From contig NC_012029.1 of NCBI RefSeq assembly GCF_000022205.1, forward strand, positions 2,542,001-2,606,000: a DNA stretch of 64,000 nucleotides. Direction: 5' to 3'. Source of the stretch: Halorubrum lacusprofundi ATCC 49239. GTDB lineage: Archaea; Halobacteriota; Halobacteria; Halobacteriales; Haloferacaceae. A program made the position numbers and the translations under genes. Each line of letters starts with the position of its first letter. Position 1 is the stretch's first letter. The notes under the pieces were generated by a model. That model ran no database searches and was not told where the DNA came from. It saw only the letters and a list, made by a program, of their open reading frames with translations. This document shows positions 16,044-24,914 of the stretch, piece by piece.

Positions 16044-17153
16044 TCAGTCGTCGGCGAATTTCGCGAGCGCGTCTTTATCGAGCGGGACGCCGTGACCGGG
16101 GCGGTCTGGTAGCTCGATACTGCCGTCGTTGCCCGGCTTCACCGGATCGGCGACGACGTCGTCGAACGCCTTCACGTCCATGTCGCGGTAGAAGTACTCC
16201 ACCCAGAGGCCGTTCTCGATGGCGCCTAACAGCGACGCGTGGATGTTCCAGTTGTAGTGGGGCGCGATCTGCACGTCGTACGCCGACGCGTAGTGAGCGA
16301 TCTTCAGCCACTCCGTGATCCCGCCGCAGACGGTGACGTCGGGCTGGAGGATCGTCGCCGCGCCGGAGTCGACGAGCCGCGCGAAGTTGTGTCGGGTCCC
16401 CTCCAGTTCGCCGGTGGCGACGGGGTAGTCGATCCCGTCGTTCACCTCGGCCATCGTGTCGACGCGGTCGATCATCACGGGCTCCTCGATGAAGTACGGG
16501 TCGTAGGGCTCGAACGCCCGACAGTTGCGGAGCGCCTCCGTGGAGGACCCCCAGACGCCGTTGGCATCAAGCAGGAGGGTGCGCTCGTCACCGATCTCGT
16601 CGCGCACCGCGGCGACGCGCTCGACCTCCTCGGCGGCCGACAGGCGACCGACCTTCATCTTCACGATGTCGTGGCCCTCGTCGAGGTACCGTCGCATCTC
16701 GCCGCGAAGCGCTTCGTGGCCCTTCTCGTCGCGGTAGTAGCCGCCGCTGGCGTACGACGGCACCGACTCCGAGTGGCCGCCGAGCAGCTTGTGGAGCGGC
16801 ATCTCCGCGGCCTTCGCCTTCACGTCCCAGAGCGCGATGTCGACGGTCGAAATCGCGCGCAAGAAGAGGCCGGTGCGGCCGATCTGGACGTTGCCGTCGT
16901 ACATCTTGTGCCACAATCGCTCGGTGTCGCGGGGGTCCTCACCGACGAGCAGCGGTTCGAGCATCGACTCGACCGCGTCGGCGATGAGGCCGGCTCCCTC
17001 GTACCCGAGCGAGTAGCCGACCCCCTCGTGGCCGGTGTCAGTCCTGACGTACGTGATCGCGTGATCCCGATAGGTGAGCGTCCGGTTGGAGAACGACACC
17101 GGCGACTCCAGCGGGAGCTTGATCGGAAATGACTCGACTTCGGTTATTTCCAT
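16044..17153 (-). CDS. Enolase-superfamily enzyme (mandelate racemase subgroup)
   Basis: 369 residues from ATG 17153; a longer frame to 17180 would add nine unconvincing residues. The acid-base pair KMK is in IVKMKVGR. Metal ligands are D in LLLDANGVW, E in YFIEEPV and E in ATGELEG, and the His is in IAPHYNWNIHASL. All expected catalytic positions are therefore present. It forms an operon with the other enolase-type enzyme and is divergent from the LarA-like gene. The substrate is probably an acid sugar or similar hydroxyacid; the exact reaction cannot be given. Confidence 0.88.
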   Translation of the reverse strand: MEITEVESFPIKLPLESPVSFSNRTLTYRDHAITYVRTDTGHEGVGYSLGYEGAGLIADAVESMLEPLLVGEDPRDTERLWHKMYDGNVQIGRTGLFLRAISTVDIALWDVKAKAAEMPLHKLLGGHSESVPSYASGGYYRDEKGHEALRGEMRRYLDEGHDIVKMKVGRLSAAEEVERVAAVRDEIGDERTLLLDANGVWGSSTEALRNCRAFEPYDPYFIEEPVMIDRVDTMAEVNDGIDYPVATGELEGTRHNFARLVDSGAATILQPDVTVCGGITEWLKIAHYASAYDVQIAPHYNWNIHASLLGAIENGLWVEYFYRDMDVKAFDDVVADPVKPGNDGSIELPDRPGHGVPLDKDALAKFADD

Positions 17154-17287
17154 GTGTGCAGCGGCGTCACACGGGTACAAGTAGACCCCTGTATCGGCAA
17201 GCCTCTCACCGGCTGTCGTCGCGACAGCATGCTTACAACTGGCAGTCTCACCCGCAGCTTTTGTACTGGCGCCGCGAGGGACCCCAC

Positions 17288-18607
17288 ATGGAGTTCCCCG
17301 ACCGACGTGACGTCGACCACCTCATCGATCCGCAGCCGCTCCCGGAGTTCGCGCGGGTGCGGTACGAGCCGCGGACGGAGCGCCTCGACGACCCGGTCGC
17401 GGCGACCCGCGACGAACTCGACGCGCTCGACCTCGACGCCCTCCCCGAGGGCGCGACGGTGGCGGTCGGCGTCGGCAGCCGTGGGATCGACCGCATCGAC
17501 GAAGTCGCGGCGGCGGTCGTCGCCCGGCTCGCCGAGCGCGGCTTCGACCCGGTCGTCGTGCCGGCGATGGGGAGCCACGGCGGCGCGACGCCCGAAGGGC
17601 AGCGCGAGGTGCTGGCGGCGCTCGGGGTCACCGAGGAGACCGTAGGCGCGCCGATCGACGCGCGAATGACGGCCAGAGCGTTAGCGACGGTGTCCGTCGG
17701 CGACGCGGAGACGCCCGTGTACTTCTCCGAGGCGGCGCTGGAAGCCGACACCGTGCTCGTGATAAACCGCGTGAAGGCCCACACCAACTTTACCGGGCCG
17801 ATCGAGAGCGGGCTCGCGAAGATGACCGTCGTCGGCCTCGGCAAGCAGCGCGGCGCGAAGTCGTTCCACTCGACGGCGATCGCCGAGGGATACGTCGAGA
17901 CGCTGACGGCAGCTCTCGACGTCATCGAGCGCGAGACACCGCTGATCGGCGGGATCGCGCTGGTCGAGAACTTCGAGGAGGAGATCGGCCACCTAGAGGC
18001 GGTGCCCGCCGGCTCGTTCCTCGACCGCGAGCCGGAGCTACTGGAGCGCGCGTACGAGGAGATGCCGACGCTCCCGGTCGACGACATCGATCTGCTGGTC
18101 ATCGACGAGATCGGTAAGGAGATTTCGGGCGCCGGGATGGACACGAACGTCATCGGCCGCTACCGCGTCCTCAACGCGCCCGATCCCGAAACGCCGGCCA
18201 TCGACCTCATCTACGTCCGGGGACTGACAGAGGCGACGAAGGGGAACGGAAACGGGATCGGGCTCGCCGACCTCACCCGGCAGGCCGCGGTCGATCAGCT
18301 CGACATGAAGAAGACGTACGCGAACGCGCTCACCAGCGGGTCGCTCTCGAAGTCGAAGCTCCCCGTCGTGGCGCCCGACGACGAGTTCGCGCTCCGGACC
18401 GGGGCGGCGGCGCTCGGCGGCTACGACTCCGAGACGGTTCGGATCGTCTGGATCCGGAACACGGAGGACCTCGGCGAGCTTCGCGTCTCCGATGCCGTCG
18501 TCGACGACCTCCCCGAAGCGGCGCGGGTAGTGGGACGCGAGACGGTGGCGTTCGACGACGGAACGGCGCGCTTCGAGGCGGCGACGGACGACGATCCGGA
18601 CGCGTAG
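17288..18607 (+). CDS. LarA-family (nickel-pincer lactate racemase-like) protein
   Basis: 439 residues from ATG 17288; longer in-frame extensions overlap the divergent gene and look noncoding. It is DUF2088/lactate-racemase-like. H97 (GSHGG), H165 (KAHTNFTG), K178 (GLAKMTV) and H194 (SFHST) match the spacing of the LarA residues I recall: two catalytic histidines, the lysine that carries the nickel-pincer cofactor and the nickel-binding histidine. K to H is 16 in both. Many homologues act on hydroxyacids other than lactate, and the neighbours here (two enolase-type enzymes, a 2-hydroxyacid dehydrogenase) suggest that. A LarE gene for cofactor synthesis is at 38445-39368. Confidence 0.82.
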   Translation: MEFPDRRDVDHLIDPQPLPEFARVRYEPRTERLDDPVAATRDELDALDLDALPEGATVAVGVGSRGIDRIDEVAAAVVARLAERGFDPVVVPAMGSHGGATPEGQREVLAALGVTEETVGAPIDARMTARALATVSVGDAETPVYFSEAALEADTVLVINRVKAHTNFTGPIESGLAKMTVVGLGKQRGAKSFHSTAIAEGYVETLTAALDVIERETPLIGGIALVENFEEEIGHLEAVPAGSFLDREPELLERAYEEMPTLPVDDIDLLVIDEIGKEISGAGMDTNVIGRYRVLNAPDPETPAIDLIYVRGLTEATKGNGNGIGLADLTRQAAVDQLDMKKTYANALTSGSLSKSKLPVVAPDDEFALRTGAAALGGYDSETVRIVWIRNTEDLGELRVSDAVVDDLPEAARVVGRETVAFDDGTARFEAATDDDPDA

Positions 18608-18751
18608 CGGTCCGACACGGCTCGGGCGCGTAGCGGTCCAATTTCCGCCCGGCGCGGGCGCCGCGCAGTCGGGGGGTCGCGTCTCCAGTGCGAGATCAGT
18701 TGCCTTGCCTATAGGGAAACGTTTTCACGGACCACTCGGAATGAGTGAGAC

Positions 18752-19540
18752 ATGGACCTACAGATCGACGGGAACGCGGCCCTCGTCACGGCATCGTCCA
18801 GCGGACTCGGAAAGGCATCGGCGAAAGCGCTGGCCCGCGAGGGCGTCAACGTCGTCATTAACGGCCGCGACGAGGAGCGGCTGGCGGCCGCCAAGGAGGA
18901 GATCGAGGCGGTCGCGACCGGCGAGGTCGTCGCACAGCCCGCCGACCTGACCGACGCGGACGAGGTCGCGGCGCTCGTGGAAGCGACCGTCGACGAGTTC
19001 GGCACGATCGACCACCTCGTGACGAGCGCGGGCGGACCGCCCTCGGGCGCGTTCCTCGACACCGACGACGAGGACTGGCAGCACGCCTTCGACCTGCTCG
19101 TGATGAGCGTCGTCCGGCTGGCGCGGGAGGCGTATCCGCACCTCAAGGAGGGCGACGGCGGCACCATCGTCAACATCACCTCCCGCAGCGTGAAGGAGGC
19201 CATCGACAGCCTCGTGCTGTCGAACTCCGTCCGGATGGGCGTCATCGGGCTGGAGAAGACCCTCTCGAAGGAGTTCGCTCCGGAGATCCGCGCGAACGCC
19301 GTCCTGCCGGGCCCCCACGAGACGAGCCGGATCCGTGACCTCGTCGAGGCCGCCGTCGAGCGCGGCGACTACGACTCCTACGAGGAAGGGCTCGACGACT
19401 GGGCGCAGAACCCGCTCGGCCGCATCGGTGACCCGATGGAGCTCGGCAACACCGTCGCGTTCCTCTCGTCGCCGAAGTCGGGGTACATCAACGGCACCGC
19501 ACTCCCGATCGACGGCGGCTCGACCGGAGCGAACCTATGA
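18752..19540 (+). CDS. SDR-family protein lacking the canonical Tyr/Lys pair
   Basis: 262 residues with an SDR fold. The N-terminal part (ALVTASSSGLGKASA) is close to the glycine motif TGxxxGxG. The catalytic Ser is visible (NITSRS), but 13 residues on, where Tyr is expected, there is Ser, and four later Arg replaces Lys (LVLSNSVRMG). The end is normal (SGYINGTALPIDGGST). This LVLSN form recurs in a FabG-like subgroup described as departing from the tetrad, so it may be a divergent reductase or non-catalytic. The stop overlaps the cupin start (ATGA). Confidence 0.85.
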   Translation: MDLQIDGNAALVTASSSGLGKASAKALAREGVNVVINGRDEERLAAAKEEIEAVATGEVVAQPADLTDADEVAALVEATVDEFGTIDHLVTSAGGPPSGAFLDTDDEDWQHAFDLLVMSVVRLAREAYPHLKEGDGGTIVNITSRSVKEAIDSLVLSNSVRMGVIGLEKTLSKEFAPEIRANAVLPGPHETSRIRDLVEAAVERGDYDSYEEGLDDWAQNPLGRIGDPMELGNTVAFLSSPKSGYINGTALPIDGGSTGANL

Positions 19541-19884
19541 AGCCGGTCGCGTTCGACGACGCCGAGACGTACGAGCCCGAGGACGGCTGGCGGCGCGTGT
19601 CGATGGCGGGCAGCGACCAGTTCTCCTTCGAGTGGTTCGAGAAGCCGCCGGGCCACAGCTCGCCGATGCACGACCACGAGAACGAGCAGGTGTGCCTCTG
19701 CTTAGAGGGCGAGCTCACGGTCGCCACCGAGGACGACTCGGTCACGCTCCAGAAGAACGATTCCGTCCTCTTAGAGTCCAACGAGACCCATAGAGTGGAA
19801 AACACCGGCGACGAGCTCGCGGTCGGGCTCGACGTGTTCGCGCCCGGGCGCTCGTTCGACTTCTGGACGGACCGCGAAGAGTGA
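19537..19884 (+). CDS. Small cupin-domain protein
   Basis: 115 residues, one cupin barrel. The metal-binding motif HDHENEQVCLCLEGELTV (HxHx3-4E) is present, and the second half has NETHRVEN with the later histidine. Small cupins of this type are isomerases, sugar-binding proteins or metal-dependent enzymes; the role here is unknown. It overlaps the SDR stop by four bases and is followed seven bases later by the FAH-family gene, so all three are one transcription unit. Confidence 0.85.
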   Translation: MKPVAFDDAETYEPEDGWRRVSMAGSDQFSFEWFEKPPGHSSPMHDHENEQVCLCLEGELTVATEDDSVTLQKNDSVLLESNETHRVENTGDELAVGLDVFAPGRSFDFWTDREE

Positions 19885-19891
19885 GCGAACG

Positions 19892-20713
19892 ATGAAGTAC
19901 CTCGCACGCACGGCGACCGGCGACCCGCTGCTCGGCGACGACGAGGGGTACGTCCCCCTCGGCGCCGTCGAACCCGATCTGGGGAGCGTCCGGGAAGCAC
20001 TCCCGCGCGCCGCCGCAGGCACGCTCGGCGATGTCGCCGACGCGACCGCCGACCCCGTCCCGGCGGCCGACATCTCGTTCGGCGCGCCGCTCGAATCGTT
20101 CGGGAAGCTCTGGGGAATCGGACTGAACTACGCGGAACACGCCGGAGACCTCGACGAGCAGCGCCCGGACGAGCCGGCGAGCTTCATGAAGCCGTCGTCG
20201 GTGCTGACGGGACCGAGCGGGCCGATCCGTCTGCCGCCGGAGTCACAGAGCGAGCGGGTGACCGCCGAGGCGGAGCTGGCCGTCGTGATGGGGCGCACGT
20301 GCCGGAACGTCGAAGAAGCCGCGTTCGAGGACGTGGTGGCCGGCTTCCTCCCCGTCATCGACATGACCGCCGAGGACGTTCTCCAGCGGAATCCCCGGTT
20401 CCTCACGCGGTCGAAGAGCTACGACACCTTCCTCGTACCCGGTGCCGCGCTCGCGGTCCCGGAGGAGCCGCTCGACCTCGACGCCCTCTCCGTGCAGACG
20501 GAGGTCAACGGCGAGATCGAGGCCGAAAACGAGATCCGGAACATGCTGTTTCCCCCGTCGGAGATCGTCTCGTTCCACTCCGACGTGATGACGCTGGAGC
20601 CCGGCGACCTGTTCAGCACGGGGACGCCCGGCGCCGCGCACATCGAGCCCGGCGACGAGGTGCGGGCGGTCGTCGAGTCGATCGGGACCGTCGAGGCGCC
20701 GGTCACGCGATAA
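19892..20713 (+). CDS. Fumarylacetoacetate hydrolase-family protein
   Basis: 273 residues. The FAH-fold core is recognisable: WGIGLNYAEHAGD, FMKPSSVLTGPSG, AEAELAVVMGR (acidic metal ligands), then FLTRSKSYDTF and FSTGTPGA. Family members hydrolyse, decarboxylate or dehydrate keto acids. In haloarchaeal pentose catabolism an FAH-family protein acts as a 2-keto-3-deoxy-acid dehydratase, a good but unproven model here. It is third in the SDR-cupin-FAH operon. Confidence 0.88.
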   Translation: MKYLARTATGDPLLGDDEGYVPLGAVEPDLGSVREALPRAAAGTLGDVADATADPVPAADISFGAPLESFGKLWGIGLNYAEHAGDLDEQRPDEPASFMKPSSVLTGPSGPIRLPPESQSERVTAEAELAVVMGRTCRNVEEAAFEDVVAGFLPVIDMTAEDVLQRNPRFLTRSKSYDTFLVPGAALAVPEEPLDLDALSVQTEVNGEIEAENEIRNMLFPPSEIVSFHSDVMTLEPGDLFSTGTPGAAHIEPGDEVRAVVESIGTVEAPVTR

Positions 20714-20741
20714 GGGATCGACAGCCCCACCGGCAGGCACA

Positions 20742-20748
20742 TTTATTA
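20742..20748 (+). promoter_or_regulatory. TATA box of the UspA gene
   Basis: TTTATTA lies about 27 bases above ATG 20773. It fits a leaderless transcript and supports that short start rather than longer upstream frames. Confidence 0.5.
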
Positions 20749-20772
20749 CCCGCTGTTCAGTTAGGGTCTCGC

Positions 20773-21201
20773 ATGTACCGCGTACTGCTCCCCGTCGGCG
20801 GGGACGTCGAGCACGTATTGTCCGCAGCCGACGCCGTAATATCGCTACCGAACGCCACGACCGAGGTCGAAGCAGAGATACTCAACGTCTACGAGGGGTT
20901 CGAGGCCAGCGGCGAGGGCGGTCGAGTCGACTCCGAGGACGTGTGGAACGAGGAGAACTACCCCGACAGCGTCGGCGTCGTCGAGGACCGGCTCACGGAG
21001 GCCGGCGTCTCCGTGTCTAAGCGGCGCGAGCACGGCGACCCGGCGGAAACGATCATCAGCGTCGCCGAGGAACTCGATGTCGACAACATCACCATGAGCG
21101 GGCGGCGACGGAGTCCAACCGGGAAGATGCTGTTCGGGAGCACGACCCAGTCGGTGTTGCTCGCGGCCGACCGGCCGGTGACGGTGATCCTCGACGATTA
21201 A
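20773..21201 (+). CDS. Universal stress protein (UspA family)
   Basis: 142 residues from ATG 20773. It has the UspA pattern: a first strand MYRVLLPVG, a middle helix region and the C-terminal nucleotide-binding stretch SGRRRSPTGKMLFGSTTQSVLLAADRPVTVI (G-2x-G-9x-G-S/T). Proteins of this family bind ATP or AMP and often accompany transporters, including TRAP systems. It lies between the catabolic enzymes and the TRAP genes, so a modulatory role in uptake is plausible but inferred. Confidence 0.9.
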   Translation: MYRVLLPVGGDVEHVLSAADAVISLPNATTEVEAEILNVYEGFEASGEGGRVDSEDVWNEENYPDSVGVVEDRLTEAGVSVSKRREHGDPAETIISVAEELDVDNITMSGRRRSPTGKMLFGSTTQSVLLAADRPVTVILDD

Positions 21202-21364
21202 ATTGCGGTCGGAGCCCGTGAGATGGCTCGATCGGCATAGTATAGAATATCCGTCACAATCGGAAAACGTGTGAGGCGGCCGTCACGACAAGGAATATTC
21301 TCTGCGTTTAAACCGGAATAAACAGATACATTGTTAACGGTAGGCCGATTGGTCACGGTTGAGC

Positions 21365-22474
21365 ATGACAGACGACTCAGTCAATCGACGGAAGTTCCTG
21401 TACGGTACCGGCGCGGTCGGCATCACCGGACTCGCTGGCTGTAGCGGCGGCGGCGACGGCGGCGACGGATCGGACGGCTCCGATGGTTCTGATGGATCGG
21501 ATGGGTCGGACGGCTCCGACGGCGGCAGCGGGGATCTCTCGCTGCGCGTCGGGACGTCGGCCGGTGGGACGCAGGACGTTGGGCTCGCCGTCGAGCGCGC
21601 GGTGAGCCAGGAGAGCGACACCCTGAGCTACTCGACGATCGAGAGTCCGGGCTACGTCGGAACGATCCGCCGGATGGCCAACAACCAGTTCAACGCCGGC
21701 ATCACCGACAACAACTCGCTGTCGAAGGCGATCGACGGCACCGGCGCGTTCGAGGAACAGGGCGTCGATCGCATCCCGCAGTACGGCTTCTACGCGTTCC
21801 CGTACAGCATCTACATCATCGCCCGCGACGGCACGGGGATCGAGACGTTCGACGACCTCGCCGGGAAGAACGTCTACCCCGCTGAGCCGGGGTACTCGAC
21901 CCGCGCGACGACGCTCGACGTCTGGTCGCAGGAGCCGACGGCGGACATCTACGACCAGATGAACATCCAGAACATGGGTGTCGACTCCGCGCCCGGCGCG
22001 ATGGAGGAGGGCAACATCGACGCCTGCATCGCGTACGGCACGCCCGGCGTGCGGTACACCGGCTTCGTCCAAGAGATCGCCTCCCGCATCGACATCCACT
22101 ACGTCGAGCCGACGGACGCGCTCCGTCAGTCCGCCGAGTCGTACCCGGGTGCCGGGAGCGGCACGACGAGCTACGCCGACTGGCCCATCGCCGACGCCGA
22201 CATCGGCACGGACGAGCTGTTCCACTGGAACCTCGAAGTGAACTACACGTTCAACCCCGAGGCGAACCCGGATGCCGTCTACGAGCTGTGCCGCGTCGTC
22301 GACGAGCACAACGACACGGTCAACGAGGGCGAAGCCCAGTTCAACGACTTCGAGTCCACCGAGGACATGCTCGGTTCGGCCCGTGAGAACATCCCGGTCC
22401 ACCGCGGTGCCGTGCAGTACTACAAGGACAACGACGCGTGGGACGACAACCTGACCGAAGGCGACAGCGCCTGA
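21365..22474 (+). CDS. TAXI-family TRAP transporter substrate-binding lipoprotein
   Basis: 369 residues from ATG 21365. The N-terminus is a Tat lipoprotein signal (NRRKFLYGTGAVGITGLAGC), with the lipobox Cys near residue 23. A flexible linker of Gly-Asp-Gly-Ser repeats follows (about residues 25-50, encoded by a gatggntcng-like simple repeat). The TAXI domain follows (LRVGTSAGGTQDVGLAVERAV). Export would use the TatC proteins encoded near 46-50 kb. It binds the substrate outside the cell and delivers it to the fused permease next door; ligands of this family are mostly carboxylates. Confidence 0.9.
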   Translation: MTDDSVNRRKFLYGTGAVGITGLAGCSGGGDGGDGSDGSDGSDGSDGSDGSDGGSGDLSLRVGTSAGGTQDVGLAVERAVSQESDTLSYSTIESPGYVGTIRRMANNQFNAGITDNNSLSKAIDGTGAFEEQGVDRIPQYGFYAFPYSIYIIARDGTGIETFDDLAGKNVYPAEPGYSTRATTLDVWSQEPTADIYDQMNIQNMGVDSAPGAMEEGNIDACIAYGTPGVRYTGFVQEIASRIDIHYVEPTDALRQSAESYPGAGSGTTSYADWPIADADIGTDELFHWNLEVNYTFNPEANPDAVYELCRVVDEHNDTVNEGEAQFNDFESTEDMLGSARENIPVHRGAVQYYKDNDAWDDNLTEGDSA

Positions 22475-22628
22475 TCGCCCGGTAACCCGCTTTCCTCCCC
22501 GCTCTTCGGGACGTTCCGATCAGTAATTTAAAATCATCGAATGCGTAACCGACAACCCAGACACCAACCATGATACGACAAAACACGCCCGGGCGGACGA
22601 ACATCCAATCTAACGTACGCTGGCGCCA

Positions 22629-24620
22629 ATGAGCACAGAAACGGCCGCGACGGAACACGAATCCGGACTGCTGCGGGGGCTCGACGTGACCGTCACGGCG
22701 GCGGCGCTGCTGTTCTGGGCCGGCGTCCTCGGTTGGGCACACACGCAGGCGATCTCGCAGGTGCGGTTCGCCACCGCGTTCGTGGGCGGCATCCTGACCG
22801 TGTACGCGCTCAACGAGACGCGGCTCGCCATCTCGGACGGCGACTGGATCGACGGCGCCGTGTTGATCGCCTCGTCGGTGGCGCTGATGACCGCGTCGGC
22901 GTTCTTCGCGATCAACTTCCAGGACGTGTATCTCCAACGGCAGGGGTACGCGCTCGAACACGAGTACATGCTCGCGCGCCTCGTCATCATCTCGCTGATG
23001 TACCTCACGTGGCGCGAGTTCGGGAACGTATTCCTCGGACTCATCTTCGCCGTGTTCGGGTACGCGATGTACGGGAACCTCGTCCCGGGCGTGTTGGGTC
23101 ACGCGGGAATGCAACAGGCGACGCTGCTGCAGGCGACGGTCACCGACCTGTACGGGTTTTACGGGAGCCTCACGCAGATCACGGCCTCGTGGATCGCACC
23201 GTTCCTGCTGTACGCCGGCCTGCTGTTCGCGTACGGCGCGTTCGACCTCATCCTGCGGGTCGCCATCGTGGCGGGGAAGTACATCGAGTCGGGAATCGCC
23301 CAGACCGCCGTGCTCTCCTCAGCGATCATCGGCTCGATCAACGGCTCGTACACCGCCAACGCGGCGATGACGGGCTCGTTCACCATCCCGACGATGCAGG
23401 AAGCCGGGATGAAAGGCCACCGCGCGGCTGGCATCGAAGCCGTCGCCTCGACCTCCGGACAGGTGCTCCCGCCCGTGATGGGGGCGTCCGCGTTCGTGAT
23501 GGCGTCGTACCTCGGTGTTCCGTACCTCGACATCGTCGTCGCCGGCCTCGTACCGGCCGCGATCTTGGTCGTGTCCATCTCTGTCGCCGTCCACTACCTC
23601 GCCATCTCCGACACCAGTAGCCAGGAGATGGAGTTCTCCGAGTTCTTCGACGAAGAGCTCTCGACGGAAAAGAAGGTGTTCGAGGCGCTCCGCTTCGGCA
23701 TCCCGTTCGCGCTACTCATCTACCTCCTCGGGATCGCCCAGTACACGGTGATGACGTCCGCGCTGTACACGGTAGTCGCGATGATGATCACCGGCGTACT
23801 CATGCCGCCGCTCCAGCGGATCGTGGACAACTCCGGGATCGGACCGGGAGGAGAGTTCGTCACGCAGGTGAAAAACACCGTCCACGGGATCCGGCGTGGT
23901 GCCGTCATCCTGGCACCGATCGCGATCATCCTGGTCGTCATCAGCGGCGTCGTGAATCTGTTCAGCACGACCGGCATCCCGGCGAAACTCGCACTGCTGC
24001 TCATCAGCATCTCGGGCGGCGTGCTGCTGTTCGCGGTGCTGCTCGGGATGGCCGTCGCCATCCTGATGGGCGTCGGCATGCCGACGGTCGCTGCGTACGT
24101 CATCGTGGCCATCCTGATCGTGCCGACCTTCGTCTCCGACTTCGGCGTCGAACCCATCACGGCCCACTACACGATGTTCTACGCGGCTATCCTCGCGGGG
24201 ATCACGCCACCCGTGGCGACCGCAGCAGTGATAGCGGCGGGGATTGCGGAGGCGAACTTCTGGCGGACCTGTGGCGCTGCGATTCGGATCGCGGCGCCGC
24301 TTTTCGTCCTCCCGGTTGCGTTCGTCTACAACCCCGGTCTGATCTCGATGGATCCCGGACTCACCACGCTGTACGTCGGGCTGCTCGTGCTGCTCGGCGC
24401 GGTGGCGATCATCTACGGGCTGAACTACCCGTTCAAGATGCGCCCCGGGCGGAAGATCGGCACGCGCGCCCTGCTCGCGACGCTCGGTATCCTCATCATG
24501 GCGTACCCGAGCAACGTCGCGAAGATTGCGGGGATCGCCGTCTTCGCCGCCGTCTTCATCGCTGAGAAGGTGATGATCCGCGGTCTCTCACTGCCGTTCA
24601 GCAAGGGGGCAAGCCAATGA
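22629..24620 (+). CDS. TRAP transporter fused permease (DctQ-DctM type)
   Basis: 663 residues with about 16-18 hydrophobic helices. The small-subunit (DctQ-like) part is fused to the large DctM-like channel, as usual for TAXI systems. Typical DctM stretches include AVLSSAIIGSINGSYTANAAMTGSFTIPTMQEAG and GVGMPTVAAYVIVA, then HYTMFYAAILAGITPPVATAA. It uses an ion gradient to import the ligand captured by the binding protein 154 bases upstream. Its stop overlaps the next small gene by four bases. Confidence 0.93.
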   Translation: MSTETAATEHESGLLRGLDVTVTAAALLFWAGVLGWAHTQAISQVRFATAFVGGILTVYALNETRLAISDGDWIDGAVLIASSVALMTASAFFAINFQDVYLQRQGYALEHEYMLARLVIISLMYLTWREFGNVFLGLIFAVFGYAMYGNLVPGVLGHAGMQQATLLQATVTDLYGFYGSLTQITASWIAPFLLYAGLLFAYGAFDLILRVAIVAGKYIESGIAQTAVLSSAIIGSINGSYTANAAMTGSFTIPTMQEAGMKGHRAAGIEAVASTSGQVLPPVMGASAFVMASYLGVPYLDIVVAGLVPAAILVVSISVAVHYLAISDTSSQEMEFSEFFDEELSTEKKVFEALRFGIPFALLIYLLGIAQYTVMTSALYTVVAMMITGVLMPPLQRIVDNSGIGPGGEFVTQVKNTVHGIRRGAVILAPIAIILVVISGVVNLFSTTGIPAKLALLLISISGGVLLFAVLLGMAVAILMGVGMPTVAAYVIVAILIVPTFVSDFGVEPITAHYTMFYAAILAGITPPVATAAVIAAGIAEANFWRTCGAAIRIAAPLFVLPVAFVYNPGLISMDPGLTTLYVGLLVLLGAVAIIYGLNYPFKMRPGRKIGTRALLATLGILIMAYPSNVAKIAGIAVFAAVFIAEKVMIRGLSLPFSKGASQ

Positions 24621-24850
24621 GCGACGACAGCTCTCCCGAGTCGATCGCAGAAGAGTCCATGCAGCAGGCGGGCGGCCTCGGCGAAATCGTGCCAGAACCG
24701 CTGCTGCCGGTGTGGAACCAGATCGAGAAAGTCCAAGCGTTCCGCCGGACGCACGGCGAGAAGTACGTCAGCGTTCTCGAGCTGCTCACCGCGCTCACGC
24801 TCACCGTCGGCTACGTCTGGTGGCTACTCCTCTTCCTCGAAGTGCTGTGA
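24617..24850 (+). CDS. Small one-helix membrane protein coupled to the TRAP permease
   Basis: 77 residues. The first 50 are acidic and polar (SDDSSPESIAEESMQQAGGLGEIVPEPLLPVWNQIEKVQAF). One hydrophobic helix closes the protein (about 53-77, VLELLTALTLTVGYVWWLLLFLEVL). It overlaps the permease stop (ATGA), so translation is coupled. I do not recognise a named family. Its position suggests an accessory TRAP subunit or stabiliser, but that is inference. Confidence 0.7.
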   Translation: MSDDSSPESIAEESMQQAGGLGEIVPEPLLPVWNQIEKVQAFRRTHGEKYVSVLELLTALTLTVGYVWWLLLFLEVL

Positions 24851-24914
24851 GGCCGTAGTCGGCATCGGACCGCCGTTTCTTTTTAAACCGCAGCGAGCGA
24901 CTCGCCGAAGCTTG

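Noticed and set aside
20299-20772. N-terminal extension of the UspA frame
   Set aside because: It overlaps the FAH-family gene in another frame; a TATA box 27 bases above ATG 20773 marks the true start.
21450-21530. Simple repeat in the TAXI binding-protein gene considered as a CRISPR or other array
   Set aside because: It is an in-frame Gly-Asp-Gly-Ser linker of a lipoprotein. No CRISPR repeats or cas genes are seen anywhere in the window.
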